Of a stretch of 64,000 bases of DNA, positions 19,101 to 27,780 are shown one piece after another (positions within the stretch are counted from its first letter, which is position 1; the number at the start of each line of letters is the position of its first letter). Origin of the DNA: Streptomyces sp. NBRC 110035 (GTDB taxonomy: Bacteria; Actinomycetota; Actinomycetes; Streptomycetales; Streptomycetaceae); NCBI RefSeq assembly GCF_000829695.1, contig NZ_BBNN01000039.1, forward strand, positions 25,150 to 89,149. Direction: 5' to 3'. The translations under genes were made by a program, and so were the position numbers. A model generated the notes under the pieces. It had not been told where the DNA came from and made no database searches. It saw only the letters and a program-made list of their open reading frames with translations.

Positions 19101-22100
19101 GAGGCACTGAGTCTGCCGGGCTGCCAGGCCTCTCCCCTGTGGCCGACGGCCGCCGAGGCCAAATGCCCCATGACGCTCTCGGTGGTCGAGCGGCCCGACG
19201 GCCTGGCATGTCTGTGGGAGTACGCGCGGGCGGACTTCTCCGACGGGCAGGCCGCCGCGGCGGCCGATCTGTTCCGCCAAGGGCTCGATGCCCTCCTCGA
19301 GGGGAGGTCCGCCGCCCCTGCCGACCTGGCCGCCGTCCACCGCGACTGCCTGCCCGAGCCCGGACGCGGCGAGTCGCGTGCCCTGGTCTGGAGCACGATC
19401 GCGGAGGGGTTCGCCCTCCAGGTCGCGGGAACGCCCTCCGCTCCGGCCCTGATGACCGCCGAGGGGCCGGTCGACTACCGCACGCTGGACGCCTGGGCGT
19501 CGGCGCTCGCCGCCGACCTGCTCGCGGCGGGCCCCCTGCCCGGAGAGGGACGGCCGTGCCATGTGGCCCTGTTCCTGGAGCCGTCCGTCGAGCACGTGGT
19601 GGCGCTGCTGGCCCTGGCCCGTCTGAACCTGACCGCTGTACCGCTGGACCCGTCGTACCCGCCCCCGTTGCTGCGGCAGATCCTGGAGCAGACCGATCCC
19701 CTGTGCGTCCTGCTCCCCGCAGGCGACCGGTCGGCGTTCGATGCCATCGGTCCCGGGGATGTGCCGCGCCGCACGGTGACCCTGTCCGACGCTGCCGCCC
19801 CGCCCGTTCCCGCCCATGAGGGTGCACGGCCGCTGTACACGCTCTTCACCTCGGGATCGACCGGTGTCCCCAAGGGTGTGCGGGTGTACGACCGCACCCT
19901 GTGCAACCTGCTCCAGTGGCAGCAGGGGCCGGGGGGCCTCGGTGGCCCGGCGGTGACGCAGCAGTTCTCGATGCTGTCGTTCGACGTCTCGTTCCAGGAG
20001 ATCTTCAGCACCCTGTGCACCGGTGGCTGTCTGCATCTCGTACGGTCCGGCTGGCGTCAGGACGTTCCCGCGCTGCTGGACCAGTTGGACACGGCCGGCA
20101 TCGAGCGCCTCTTCCTGCCGTTCGTGGCGCTGCAGTTGCTCGCCGAGCACGCCGTGCACCTGGGCCGCTTTCCGTCCCGGCTCCGGGAGGTGGTGACCGC
20201 CGGGGAGCAGCTGGTCTGCACCGATGCCGTGCGCCGCTGGTTCGCCGGCATGCCCGGCTCCCGGCTGTTCAACCACTACGGACCGACCGAGACGCACGTC
20301 GTCAGCAGCCTGTGTCTGGAGGGCGACCCGTCCCGCTGGCCGGACCGGCCCGCCATCGGCGCCCCGGTCGCCAACGCGGTCCTGTGCGTCGTCGATCAGG
20401 CCGGACATCCCGTACCGCCGGACCGTCCGGGCGATTTGCTCATCGGCGGGGTGGTGGACACCCCCTGCTATCTGGGCGACACCGGCCTGAACGAGGAAAG
20501 GTTCACCCACCTTCCCGGCAGGAGCGGCCTGTTCTATCGCAGCGGCGACCGCGCCCGGTTCGACCGGGACGGCCTGCTGCACTTTCTGGGGCGCGCCGAC
20601 GACCAGGTCAAGCTGAGCGGCCACCGTCTCGAGCTCGGCCAGGTGGAAGCAGCCCTGCTGCGTCATCCCGCGGTCGTCGGGGCCGTCGTGGCCGTGGACG
20701 GCCCCGGCCTGGTGGCGTGTCTGCAGTGCAGGGGGGCCGCGCCCGCGCCGGCCGTCCTGCGGGAGCATCTGCGCGGGCTGCTGCCCCCGCACGTGCGCGT
20801 CGACCGGTTCCGGCTGCTCGCGGACCTGCCACGCACCCCGAGCGGCAAGCTCGACCGGGAGGCCGCCCTGCGCGCTCCCGCGCCGGAGCCGGTCGCCGGC
20901 GTTGCCGTCACCGCGACGCCGTCCGGGCGGGAGGCCGAACTGGCCGCCGCCTTCGAGGAGGCGACCGGGTCGGCCATCGGGCTTGATCAGACGTACTTCG
21001 AGGCGGGCGCCTCCAGCCTCGACCTCATGCGTTTCCACGTGCGCTGCACGACCACCCTCGGTCTTCGTTTCACCGTCGCCGACCTCTTCGAACACGTCAC
21101 CCTCCGACAGCTGACCCGCGCACTCGGCAAGGAAGGGGAAGGGGAGAACGGCACGGAAGGAGAGGGAGGGAGCGCATCGGAGCCGGCCGACGCGCCGTAC
21201 CCGGGCACCCATGGAGACGGCACAGCCGGCGAGCACATCGCCGTCGTCGGGATGGCCGTACGGGCACCGGGAGCCCCGGACCTGGCCGCCTTCTGGGAGT
21301 TGACCACCTCGGGGCGCAGCGGCATCGAGCACTTCGAAGCGCCCGAGGGCATGGTCGGTGCCCGAAGCCAGATGGACGGACTTCTCGCGTTCGACCCCGG
21401 CCGCTTCGGAATCGGCCGCCAGGAGGCGCGGCTGATGGACCCTCAGCAGCGACACCTGTTGATGGGCTGCGTCGAGGCGCTCGCCCACGCGGGCATCGCC
21501 GACCCCGGTGCCGTGCGCATCGGTCTGGTCGCCGGCGCGGGCGAGAACACCTACTTCCAGACCATGCTGCGTGAAACCGGTCCCGCGGGGCTTCCCGACG
21601 GCTTCCAGCTGGCCCTTCACCACGACAAGGACTTCCTCGCCACCAAGGCGGCCTACCACCTCGGGCTGACCGGCCCTGCGCTCACCGCCCAGACGGCATG
21701 TTCGAGTTCGCTGGTGGCCGTGCACCTCGCGGCGGGCATGCTGCGGCAGGGCGACGCCGACGTGATGCTGGCGGGCGGCGTCCTGGTCGACACGACGTTG
21801 TCCCAGGGCTACCGCTACCGCCCCCAGCACATCTTCTCCGCCGACGGCCACTGCCGGCCCTTCAGCGACGACGCCGACGGTACCGTCGGGGCCAGCGGTG
21901 CCGGTGTGCTCGTCCTCAAACCGCTCAGCCGGGCCCGGCGGGACGGCGACACCGTGTACGCAGTGCTCACCGGGTCCGCGGTGAACAACGACGGTGCGGA
22001 CAAGCTGAGTTACAGCGCGCCCTCGCTCTCCGGTCAGCGTGCGGCCGTCCGTACCGCGCTGCGCCGCAGCGGCCGTCCCGGCTCGGACGTCGCCTACGTG

Positions 22101-25100
22101 GAGGCTCACGGCACCGGTACACGTCTCGGCGACCCGGTGGAGGCGGACGCCCTGCGCCAGGCACTCGACGTGACGGAGCCGGGCACCTGCGCCCTCACCT
22201 CGGTCAAGAGCCAGATCGGTCACCTGGGCGCGGCGGCCGGGGCGGTGGGGCTGGTCCGGGCCGTGCTCGCCGTCCACCACGGTGTCATACCGCCCACTCC
22301 CGGGTTCCGTGCGCTCAACCCGGCGATCGGCCCCGATTCGACACCGTTCTACGTGCCCACGAAGGCCGCCCCCTGGCCCGCGGACAGGGAACGGGACCGG
22401 GTGGCCGGCGTGAGCAGCTTCGGCATCGGCGGCACGAACGCCCACGTGGTGCTGGAGGCGGGTACCACGGCGGGGCCACGGGGCACCGCGGACCGCGGCT
22501 TCGCGAACGACGGTGCTCTCCCGCTGGTCGTCCTCTCCGCCGCGGGAAGGACCCCACTGCGGTCGGACGCCGCGCGGATCGCGGACTACCTCGAGCGCAG
22601 GCCCGACGCCTACGGCCAGGTGCTGCGTCATCTCCAGGCGGGCAGGACGCACGGACGCCTGCGCATCGCCGCCGTCTGCGCGGGCCCGCAGGACGCCGTC
22701 GCCTGGCTTCGGGCGGCAGCCGTGGCGGAGCCGGCCGCGGCGGACCCGGCCGCGGCCGACCGGGTCGTGGCCGTGGAGGGCCGGTCCGCATCGGATCTCG
22801 CCGCGGCATGGCTTGCCGGCCAGACCCTCGGGTGGCCGGGAGGATCGGCTCAGGCGCCGTGGGACTTCCCGCCGCCGTCGTTCGACCTGGCCGATTACCA
22901 CTTCGACCAGGCGGCGGGTGCGCACCGGCCCGAAGCCGTGCGCTCCGCAATCCTCCCGGCGCACGTGCCGGAGCGCCTTCCTGAGACGAAGTGGCTGCAC
23001 CAGCCGCAGTGGGCCCGCCTGCGCCGGGCGGTCGCCGCCGCCCCCGGCGGCGACCGCGCGCGTGTGCTGGTGGTCGTTGCCGACGGTCCGGTGGACAGCG
23101 CCCTGGTGGACACCCTGGCTGCCGGCCGCCGCCGTGTGGTGTGGGTGGAGGCGTCCGGGAGCGCAGCCCGGACGGGAACCGACCGTTTCACGGCCGATCC
23201 CGCCGACCCGGCCCATCTGCGGTACGTCCTGGACGCTCTCGCCGAGGACGGCAGGGACCGCGAAGACGGCGGGGACGGCCCTTCCGGCATCGACTGGCTG
23301 CACACGCTGCCGCTCACGGTCGAGGGCCCCGTCCGCGCGGCGAGTCTCGACCTCGCCGGCTGGGCCTGCCTGGACACACCCGCGGCATTGGTCCAGGCGC
23401 TGTCCGGCAGCCCGCAGGGGGCGCTGGTCAGACCGTGGTGGCTGTCCCGCGGAGCCCGGCCGGTCAACGGCGGGGTCGGCAGGCCGGAAGCCGCCCTGCT
23501 CGCCGGAGTCACCGAAGTCGCTCCTCAGGAGGGCGCCCCGCAGGGCCGTTGGATCGATCTTCCCGACTCGGACGGCTGGGCACCACGGCTGGCCGCCTTG
23601 CTGGCCGAACCGGACGCGGACGGTCTCCCCCGGCAGTTGGCCCTGCGTCAGGGCTACTGGTGGGAGCAGGTGACCCTTCCGGTCGCCGCGGCCGGCGAAC
23701 CCCTCCTCCCGTGGCTCTCCGCGTACGACGGCGACCATCTGGTCCTGGGCGGCACCGGCGGCCTGGGCACCGGCATCGCCCAGTGGCTGCTCACGCACAC
23801 CGGCGGACGCGTCCTGTTGCTGTCCCGCCGACCGCGGCTTCCCGGGGCCCTGTCGTCCTGGGCGGAGCGCGTGGAGCTGGTCGAGGCCGATCTTGCGACC
23901 GAATCGCCCGAGCGCATCGCCGAACGCATCACCTCCCGCACCAGGGGGCTGGCCTCCGTCGTCCACGCGGCCGGCGTCCCCGCGGGCGGCCTCATGGCAC
24001 GACGCGACGCCGTCGGCATGAGGCGGGCCCTGGCCCCGAAACTACGGGGAGCCCTCCTCATGGAGCAGCTCATCGAAGAGTACCGCCCCGCCCTCGCCGT
24101 CTACTGCTCGTCCATGTCCGCGCACCTGGGTGGTGTGGGCCAGCTCGACTACGCCGCCGGCAACGCGCTCCTCGACGCCTTCGCCCACCACGACGGGCAG
24201 GGAGAGAGTGCCACCGCCCGTCTCACGCTCGGCTGGGACGTGTGGCGGGAGACCGGGATGGCGGTACGGACGCTGCCGGGCGACGCGCGGCACCGGGCCC
24301 ACCTCGCTGTGGGCCTGACCGTCGAGGAAGGGCAACGAGTCCTCGCACGCGCGCTCGACCTCGGGCTGCCGCACCTGCTCGTGTCCACCACTGACCTGGA
24401 GGCGTCACGCGGTTTCTACGCCGGTGACCGGATGCCGGCTGTCGCCACGCCCGTACCTGCAAACGGCCCTGCGGCGGACACGAAGAGCTCGACGTGGGAG
24501 GTGGTGGCCGCACAGCTGCGCTCATGGCTGGGAGTCGAGCGGCTCGACCCGGACATCCCGCTGTACGACCTGGGGGCCGATTCCCTGACCCTCCTCGGCG
24601 TGATCGAGATCGTCGAGAGGCACTCCGGCATCGAACTCGATCTCGCCTCCCTCAGTCATCGGGTCAGCCTCGCCGAGATCATGCAGCGGCTGGACGAGGC
24701 CGGGACGAAGGCAAAGCGGGCGCACGACGCGCAGGAGGTGCCGCTCGAGGTGTGGCAGGAGGGCACCGGCCGTGACCTCGTGTGCCTGGTGCATCCGGTC
24801 GGCGGGGACATCCAGGCCTACCGGTCCCTGGTCTCGGCGCTCGACCCGCGGTCGACGGTCGCCCTGATCGCCGATCCGGGCCTGCGGCGCCCGGACCGCC
24901 CCGGGTGGACGATCACCGAAAGGGCGCACCGTTATCACACGGCTGTGCACGCACGCTTCCCCGGCACCGTGTGGCGATGGCATCTGGCGGGCTGGTCCTT
25001 CGGGGCCTGGGTGGCTGCCGGCATGGCGGCCCGGGCGGAGTCGGACGGCCGCCCGGCCCGGTCGCTGCATCTGCTGGACCCGCCGTCGCCCGGCAGCGGC

Positions 25101-25529
25101 CAGGCGTTCCAGGAGTACGACGACACACAGCTCAAAACGGTGTTCGCCGCCGAACTCGGGCTCGGCGGCGACGGCGCAGGGGGCGGGGGCCAGGCGCACA
25201 CCCACGCGGAGCGCCTCACCCGCTGCTGCCGGGACAACCTGCTGAGCATGGCCGCGCACCGGCTGCCCCGGATCAGCGCCACCCCTACCCGGCTCTGGCT
25301 CGCCCGGGACTCCGTCGAGGGTCTGCCCCCGCTCGGCCCTCCCGCGGAGCGGCACGCCCTGTGGCGCCCCCATCTGCCGGACCGGTCGGACTGGGCAGTG
25401 CTCGGCACGACGCACTACGGCGCGGTCCGCCCGCCGCACTCGACGGCCGTGGCACAGGGCATCAACACGGCCGTCGCACAGGCCCCGACAACCACCCATC
25501 GGGGCACGCCCGCCCGTCCGACGCCCTGA
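16176..25529 (+). CDS. hybrid NRPS-PKS, A-T-C-A-T-KS-KR-T-TE, no AT
   Basis: A 3117-residue assembly line. The A1 domain (1-520) has TSGTTGRPKG near 156 and a by-eye code D-A-F-T-L-G-V-T-F-K, close to Val/Ile codes. T1 is GGDSL near 551. The C domain (610-1060) has HHIAVDG near 748. A2 (1070-1560) has a by-eye code D-V-Q-F-V-A-H-V-V-K, close to the proline code DVQLIAHVVK. T2 is GASSL near 1611. The KS (1685-2090) has TACSSSL, HGTGT and the GHLGAAAG histidine. The KR has GGTGGLG near 2523 and a catalytic Ser, Tyr and Asn in the MSAHLGGVGQLDYAAGN segment. T3 is GADSL near 2800, and the TE has GWSFG near 2938. No acyltransferase motif (GHSxG, HAFH/YASH) occurs between KS and KR, so malonyl must come in trans. 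Pro plus malonate plus ketoreduction would give a pyrrolidinyl beta-hydroxy acid of the detoxinine type. Confidence 0.93.
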   Translation: MMCPSTASAGLALAVYEQAGRTPHAPAVSDGDRVLDYAALDAEAAHVADALRARGVCPADAVAVGLPRSWQLVCVMLGVLRLGARVVPLDLQSPSDRRDHILTDSGAVVFVHSRDAPHRVPPEVAPLPADELLGAGPRTAADLARPPAAGPPVSFLFYTSGTTGRPKGVAVRDAGILRLAEPGYIRLDKGARFACLANPAFDALSFEVWVPLLTGGCCVVLADSDVQTPERLADVLLRERIDTAFVTTALFNAVVDAVPGCFAGLGQLLIGGEQLNSRSIRSWYLRNAGSGTRLYNVYGPTECTTFALCHPVPRDFDAQVVPIGRTLPQTGAALVVPGTTRAAAPGEVAELLLSGAGLATGYHNLPQESAHRFVSLPGPDGASALHYRTGDLVRRNARGDIEYVGRADRQVKVRGFRVEPGELEQQILTHPAVRQAHVCTHRDGDDGPNELLAHVVVDDRLSWEDFDRHLAARLPAYMRPHRLHRVDELPLTANGKVDEGALLARTDPPWRPAGDHGDEVTGPLQRELLEVAGRILGLADLRPGDTWIACGGDSLKALRLRFEIRQRWGCDLPQSLVLRDDLAALARAVEAARGTGASSYPVASAAGARSGPATGEQQRLWLIQQRSPRSRAYDVRLAFAMRGDVDLAALRRALCGLVARHPALRTGFEASASGLLQVVGEPYDPWVGTPGVGTLGTAQSQGEPGTQDAFFAEPFDLSRPRMLRVCRQPSDSGSGSGSGSDWTLLLHLHHIAVDGWSVNVLLHDLSDAYAAALAGEHDAGTRPAALVPTPLDFAVWQDDWQAGPVYAAQRTELLAHYAESVGPTQTGPSRSASRVTGLPGAGLLHTSLDVVRRAALDRLCGELGLTRFQLLLGVYAWALYGVTGHAHLRMAAPVANRPVREFEHSVGMFANTVLLPMSVSPREELRAQLLRLGRSTRAVLERQDVALADVLHGQLPRTGAGPAFDFLFVLENTDFEALSLPGCQASPLWPTAAEAKCPMTLSVVERPDGLACLWEYARADFSDGQAAAAADLFRQGLDALLEGRSAAPADLAAVHRDCLPEPGRGESRALVWSTIAEGFALQVAGTPSAPALMTAEGPVDYRTLDAWASALAADLLAAGPLPGEGRPCHVALFLEPSVEHVVALLALARLNLTAVPLDPSYPPPLLRQILEQTDPLCVLLPAGDRSAFDAIGPGDVPRRTVTLSDAAAPPVPAHEGARPLYTLFTSGSTGVPKGVRVYDRTLCNLLQWQQGPGGLGGPAVTQQFSMLSFDVSFQEIFSTLCTGGCLHLVRSGWRQDVPALLDQLDTAGIERLFLPFVALQLLAEHAVHLGRFPSRLREVVTAGEQLVCTDAVRRWFAGMPGSRLFNHYGPTETHVVSSLCLEGDPSRWPDRPAIGAPVANAVLCVVDQAGHPVPPDRPGDLLIGGVVDTPCYLGDTGLNEERFTHLPGRSGLFYRSGDRARFDRDGLLHFLGRADDQVKLSGHRLELGQVEAALLRHPAVVGAVVAVDGPGLVACLQCRGAAPAPAVLREHLRGLLPPHVRVDRFRLLADLPRTPSGKLDREAALRAPAPEPVAGVAVTATPSGREAELAAAFEEATGSAIGLDQTYFEAGASSLDLMRFHVRCTTTLGLRFTVADLFEHVTLRQLTRALGKEGEGENGTEGEGGSASEPADAPYPGTHGDGTAGEHIAVVGMAVRAPGAPDLAAFWELTTSGRSGIEHFEAPEGMVGARSQMDGLLAFDPGRFGIGRQEARLMDPQQRHLLMGCVEALAHAGIADPGAVRIGLVAGAGENTYFQTMLRETGPAGLPDGFQLALHHDKDFLATKAAYHLGLTGPALTAQTACSSSLVAVHLAAGMLRQGDADVMLAGGVLVDTTLSQGYRYRPQHIFSADGHCRPFSDDADGTVGASGAGVLVLKPLSRARRDGDTVYAVLTGSAVNNDGADKLSYSAPSLSGQRAAVRTALRRSGRPGSDVAYVEAHGTGTRLGDPVEADALRQALDVTEPGTCALTSVKSQIGHLGAAAGAVGLVRAVLAVHHGVIPPTPGFRALNPAIGPDSTPFYVPTKAAPWPADRERDRVAGVSSFGIGGTNAHVVLEAGTTAGPRGTADRGFANDGALPLVVLSAAGRTPLRSDAARIADYLERRPDAYGQVLRHLQAGRTHGRLRIAAVCAGPQDAVAWLRAAAVAEPAAADPAAADRVVAVEGRSASDLAAAWLAGQTLGWPGGSAQAPWDFPPPSFDLADYHFDQAAGAHRPEAVRSAILPAHVPERLPETKWLHQPQWARLRRAVAAAPGGDRARVLVVVADGPVDSALVDTLAAGRRRVVWVEASGSAARTGTDRFTADPADPAHLRYVLDALAEDGRDREDGGDGPSGIDWLHTLPLTVEGPVRAASLDLAGWACLDTPAALVQALSGSPQGALVRPWWLSRGARPVNGGVGRPEAALLAGVTEVAPQEGAPQGRWIDLPDSDGWAPRLAALLAEPDADGLPRQLALRQGYWWEQVTLPVAAAGEPLLPWLSAYDGDHLVLGGTGGLGTGIAQWLLTHTGGRVLLLSRRPRLPGALSSWAERVELVEADLATESPERIAERITSRTRGLASVVHAAGVPAGGLMARRDAVGMRRALAPKLRGALLMEQLIEEYRPALAVYCSSMSAHLGGVGQLDYAAGNALLDAFAHHDGQGESATARLTLGWDVWRETGMAVRTLPGDARHRAHLAVGLTVEEGQRVLARALDLGLPHLLVSTTDLEASRGFYAGDRMPAVATPVPANGPAADTKSSTWEVVAAQLRSWLGVERLDPDIPLYDLGADSLTLLGVIEIVERHSGIELDLASLSHRVSLAEIMQRLDEAGTKAKRAHDAQEVPLEVWQEGTGRDLVCLVHPVGGDIQAYRSLVSALDPRSTVALIADPGLRRPDRPGWTITERAHRYHTAVHARFPGTVWRWHLAGWSFGAWVAAGMAARAESDGRPARSLHLLDPPSPGSGQAFQEYDDTQLKTVFAAELGLGGDGAGGGGQAHTHAERLTRCCRDNLLSMAAHRLPRISATPTRLWLARDSVEGLPPLGPPAERHALWRPHLPDRSDWAVLGTTHYGAVRPPHSTAVAQGINTAVAQAPTTTHRGTPARPTP

Positions 25530-25561
25530 CCGGCAGGACCCGCACCACCGAGGAGAACGCG

Positions 25562-26431
25562 ATGGAGCCCTACGAACTCGATGCTCTCGAAGCCGTCACC
25601 ACCAGGCGGCCGAGGTCCTACGAACACATCTTTGTGACCTCCCTGACGCCCGTCATCGGCGCCGAGGTCGCCGGCGTGGACCTCTCCCGGCTCACCGACG
25701 CCCAGGTGGCCGAGATCAGAACGGCTTTCCTCGACCACCACGTACTGGTCTTCCGCGACCAGGAGATCACCACGGAGGACCACAAGCGCTTCGCCGGCCA
25801 CTTCGGCGAACTGCGGCCGGTCAATCCACCGCCGCCCGAGGGCGACCCCTACGTACTGGAGATCAGGACCAGCGCGGCCGCGGGCAACGTCGCCGGCAAC
25901 GCCTGGCACGCCGACGGCACGGCCGACCTCGAGCCGTCCCTCGGCTCGATGCTGTACATCACCGACACCCCCGAGGGCGGCAGCGGGGGCGACACGCTGT
26001 TCGCCAACATGCATCTGGCCTACGAGATGCTGTCACCCGCGATGCGCGGCTTCCTGGACGGCCTGACCGCCGTCCACGACGGCGCGCAGAGCTTCCGCGG
26101 CTACACCGTGCCACCCCACTACGAGATCCCGGTGAACGAACACCCTCTGGTGGTGCGGCACCCCGAAACCGGCCGGCCGGTCCTCTATGTCAACCAGGCC
26201 TACACCTCCCGTGTCCCGCAGCTCTCCGCCGACGAGAGCGAGGCGCTGCTCGAGATGCTCTTCGCCCTCGTCGCACAGCGCCCGCTGCTGACCTGCCGGG
26301 TCCGCTGGGCCCCCGGCACGCTCGTCTTCTGGGACAACCGCTGTGTACAGCACCACGCCACCTACGACTACTACCCGCACACCCGCTACGGTCGCCGGGT
26401 CGCGATCAACGGCGGCCCGCTGAAGAGCTGA
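25562..26431 (+). CDS. TauD/TfdA-family Fe(II)/2-oxoglutarate dioxygenase
   Basis: A 289-residue non-haem iron oxygenase. The facial triad is visible as WHADGTA (His and Asp near 115 and 117) and the distal His in VQHHATYDY (near 263). The 2-oxoglutarate-binding Arg follows in RYGRRVAING. N-terminal family features are VTSLTPVIGAEVAGVDLS and HHVLVFRDQ. ATG 25562 has GAGGAGAA upstream and lies 32 bp after the hybrid synthase stop, so it is co-transcribed. By context it should hydroxylate the amino acid part of the product; in detoxin/rimosamide clusters a TauD homologue is a conserved core gene, thought to act on the pyrrolidine ring. Confidence 0.9.
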   Translation: MEPYELDALEAVTTRRPRSYEHIFVTSLTPVIGAEVAGVDLSRLTDAQVAEIRTAFLDHHVLVFRDQEITTEDHKRFAGHFGELRPVNPPPPEGDPYVLEIRTSAAAGNVAGNAWHADGTADLEPSLGSMLYITDTPEGGSGGDTLFANMHLAYEMLSPAMRGFLDGLTAVHDGAQSFRGYTVPPHYEIPVNEHPLVVRHPETGRPVLYVNQAYTSRVPQLSADESEALLEMLFALVAQRPLLTCRVRWAPGTLVFWDNRCVQHHATYDYYPHTRYGRRVAINGGPLKS

Positions 26432-26506
26432 CCGGCCGCCGACACGACACACCCGGCCTCTTCGGGCCGAGCGCTCCACGCCGCCGCGGCCGGCCCGGCT
26501 CGTCCT

Positions 26507-27718
26507 TCACCCCTTGCGCGCCAGGAAGGCCGACAGGCCCGACAGGAGCCGGTCGACGTCCTCGCTGTCGGTGTAGGGGGCCAGTCCGATACGGAGCCCG
26601 CCCGTGTCATTGAGGCCGAGGCGGCGGGAGGCCTCCAGCGCGTAGAAACTGCCGGAGGGTGCGTGGACGCCGCGGTCGGCCAGGAAGCGGTAGGCGTCCA
26701 CGGTGCTGTGGCCGTCGAGGGTGACGAGCAGGGTCGGGGTGCGCCGGGCCGCGCGGGACCGGACGGTGACCTGTTCGAAGGCCGCCAGTCCTTCCTCGAG
26801 CCGGTCGCGCATCGTGCCCTCGTGTTCCTCGATCATCTCGAACGCCGAGGCGAGCCGTTCGCGGCGGCTGCCGGTCCGGTGCGCGGCCAGTCCGGCCAGG
26901 AAGTCGACGGCCGCACGGGTGCCCGCGAGGAACTCGTAGGGCAGCGTGCCGAGCTCGAAGCGCTCGGGAACCCCGTCCGTGGAGGGAAGCAGTTTGTCGG
27001 GGCGCAACGTTTCGAGGAGTTCGGGCCGGGCTGCCAGGACGCCGTGGTGGGGGCCGAGGAACTTGTACGGGGAGCAGACGAAGAAGTCCGCGCCGAGCGT
27101 CTCGACGTCGGTGAGGGCGTGGGCGGCGTAGTGCACTCCGTCGACGTACAGCAGTGCGCCCGCCTCGTGCACGATCCGCGCGATCTCGCCGACCGGAGGG
27201 ATCGTGCCGAGGAGGTTCGAGGCCCCGGTGACCGCCACCAGCCGGGTGCGTTCACTGAGCACGGCCCGGATGTCGTCGCCGGTCAGTTCACCGGTGGCCG
27301 GGTCGAAGTCCGCCCAGCGGACGGTGCAGCCGGCCCGCTCGGCCGCCTGTACCCAGGGCCGGATGTTGGCGTCGTGGTCCAGCCGTGTGACGACCACCTC
27401 GTCGCCCGGTGACCAGGTTCCGGCCAGGGTGCGGGAGAAGTCGTAGGTGAGCTGGGTGGCGCTGCGGCCGAAGACGATGCCCGCCGGGTCGGCGCCCAGG
27501 AGATCGGCCATGGCGCGGCGGGTTTCGACGACGAGGGTCTCGGCGTTGCGCTCGCCGGGCAGACCGTCGCCCCGGATCGAGAGGGGCTGGGACAGCGCGG
27601 CGCTGATCGCCTCGATGACCGGCAGCGGCATCTGGGTGCCGCCGGGGCCGTCGAAGTGGGCGGTGCCGGTGGCCAGCGCGGGAACCTGGGCGCGCAGGGC
27701 GGTGAGGTCGTACGTCAT
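26507..27718 (-). CDS. cysteine desulfurase-like class V aminotransferase-fold enzyme
   Basis: A 403-residue PLP enzyme of fold type I. The predicted Schiff-base lysine is in CSPYKFLGPHHG (about K218), with the preceding YVDGVHYAAH motif supplying the cofactor-contacting Asp and His. The start HFDGPGGTQMPLPVIEAI and SIRGDGLPG belong to the cysteine-desulfurase-like subgroup, whose members are often of unknown substrate. The conserved active-site Cys loop of true SufS/IscS proteins is not obvious near the C-terminus. It is convergent with the dioxygenase and separated by 75 bp, so membership in the NRPS cluster is uncertain. The gene is followed on its 5' side by the AI-2E family gene. Confidence 0.82.
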   Translation of the reverse strand: MTYDLTALRAQVPALATGTAHFDGPGGTQMPLPVIEAISAALSQPLSIRGDGLPGERNAETLVVETRRAMADLLGADPAGIVFGRSATQLTYDFSRTLAGTWSPGDEVVVTRLDHDANIRPWVQAAERAGCTVRWADFDPATGELTGDDIRAVLSERTRLVAVTGASNLLGTIPPVGEIARIVHEAGALLYVDGVHYAAHALTDVETLGADFFVCSPYKFLGPHHGVLAARPELLETLRPDKLLPSTDGVPERFELGTLPYEFLAGTRAAVDFLAGLAAHRTGSRRERLASAFEMIEEHEGTMRDRLEEGLAAFEQVTVRSRAARRTPTLLVTLDGHSTVDAYRFLADRGVHAPSGSFYALEASRRLGLNDTGGLRIGLAPYTDSEDVDRLLSGLSAFLARKG

Positions 27719-27780
27719 GTGGGGCTTTCTGTCGGTGCGGCCTGGGAGGGGGTGCGGTGGCCGGCGTGCCGGCGTGCCGG

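Noticed and set aside
22440..23740. Missing AT in the hybrid as an assembly gap
   Set aside because: The reading frame is continuous, the KS-KR linker looks natural, and AT-less modules are well known, so a gap is not needed.
18192..23966. 1924-residue open frame on the minus strand
   Set aside because: It is antisense to the hybrid NRPS-PKS, whose domains are unambiguous on the plus strand. Such frames are expected in DNA of this GC content, and its translation has no domain and a Gly/Arg/Gln-rich composition.
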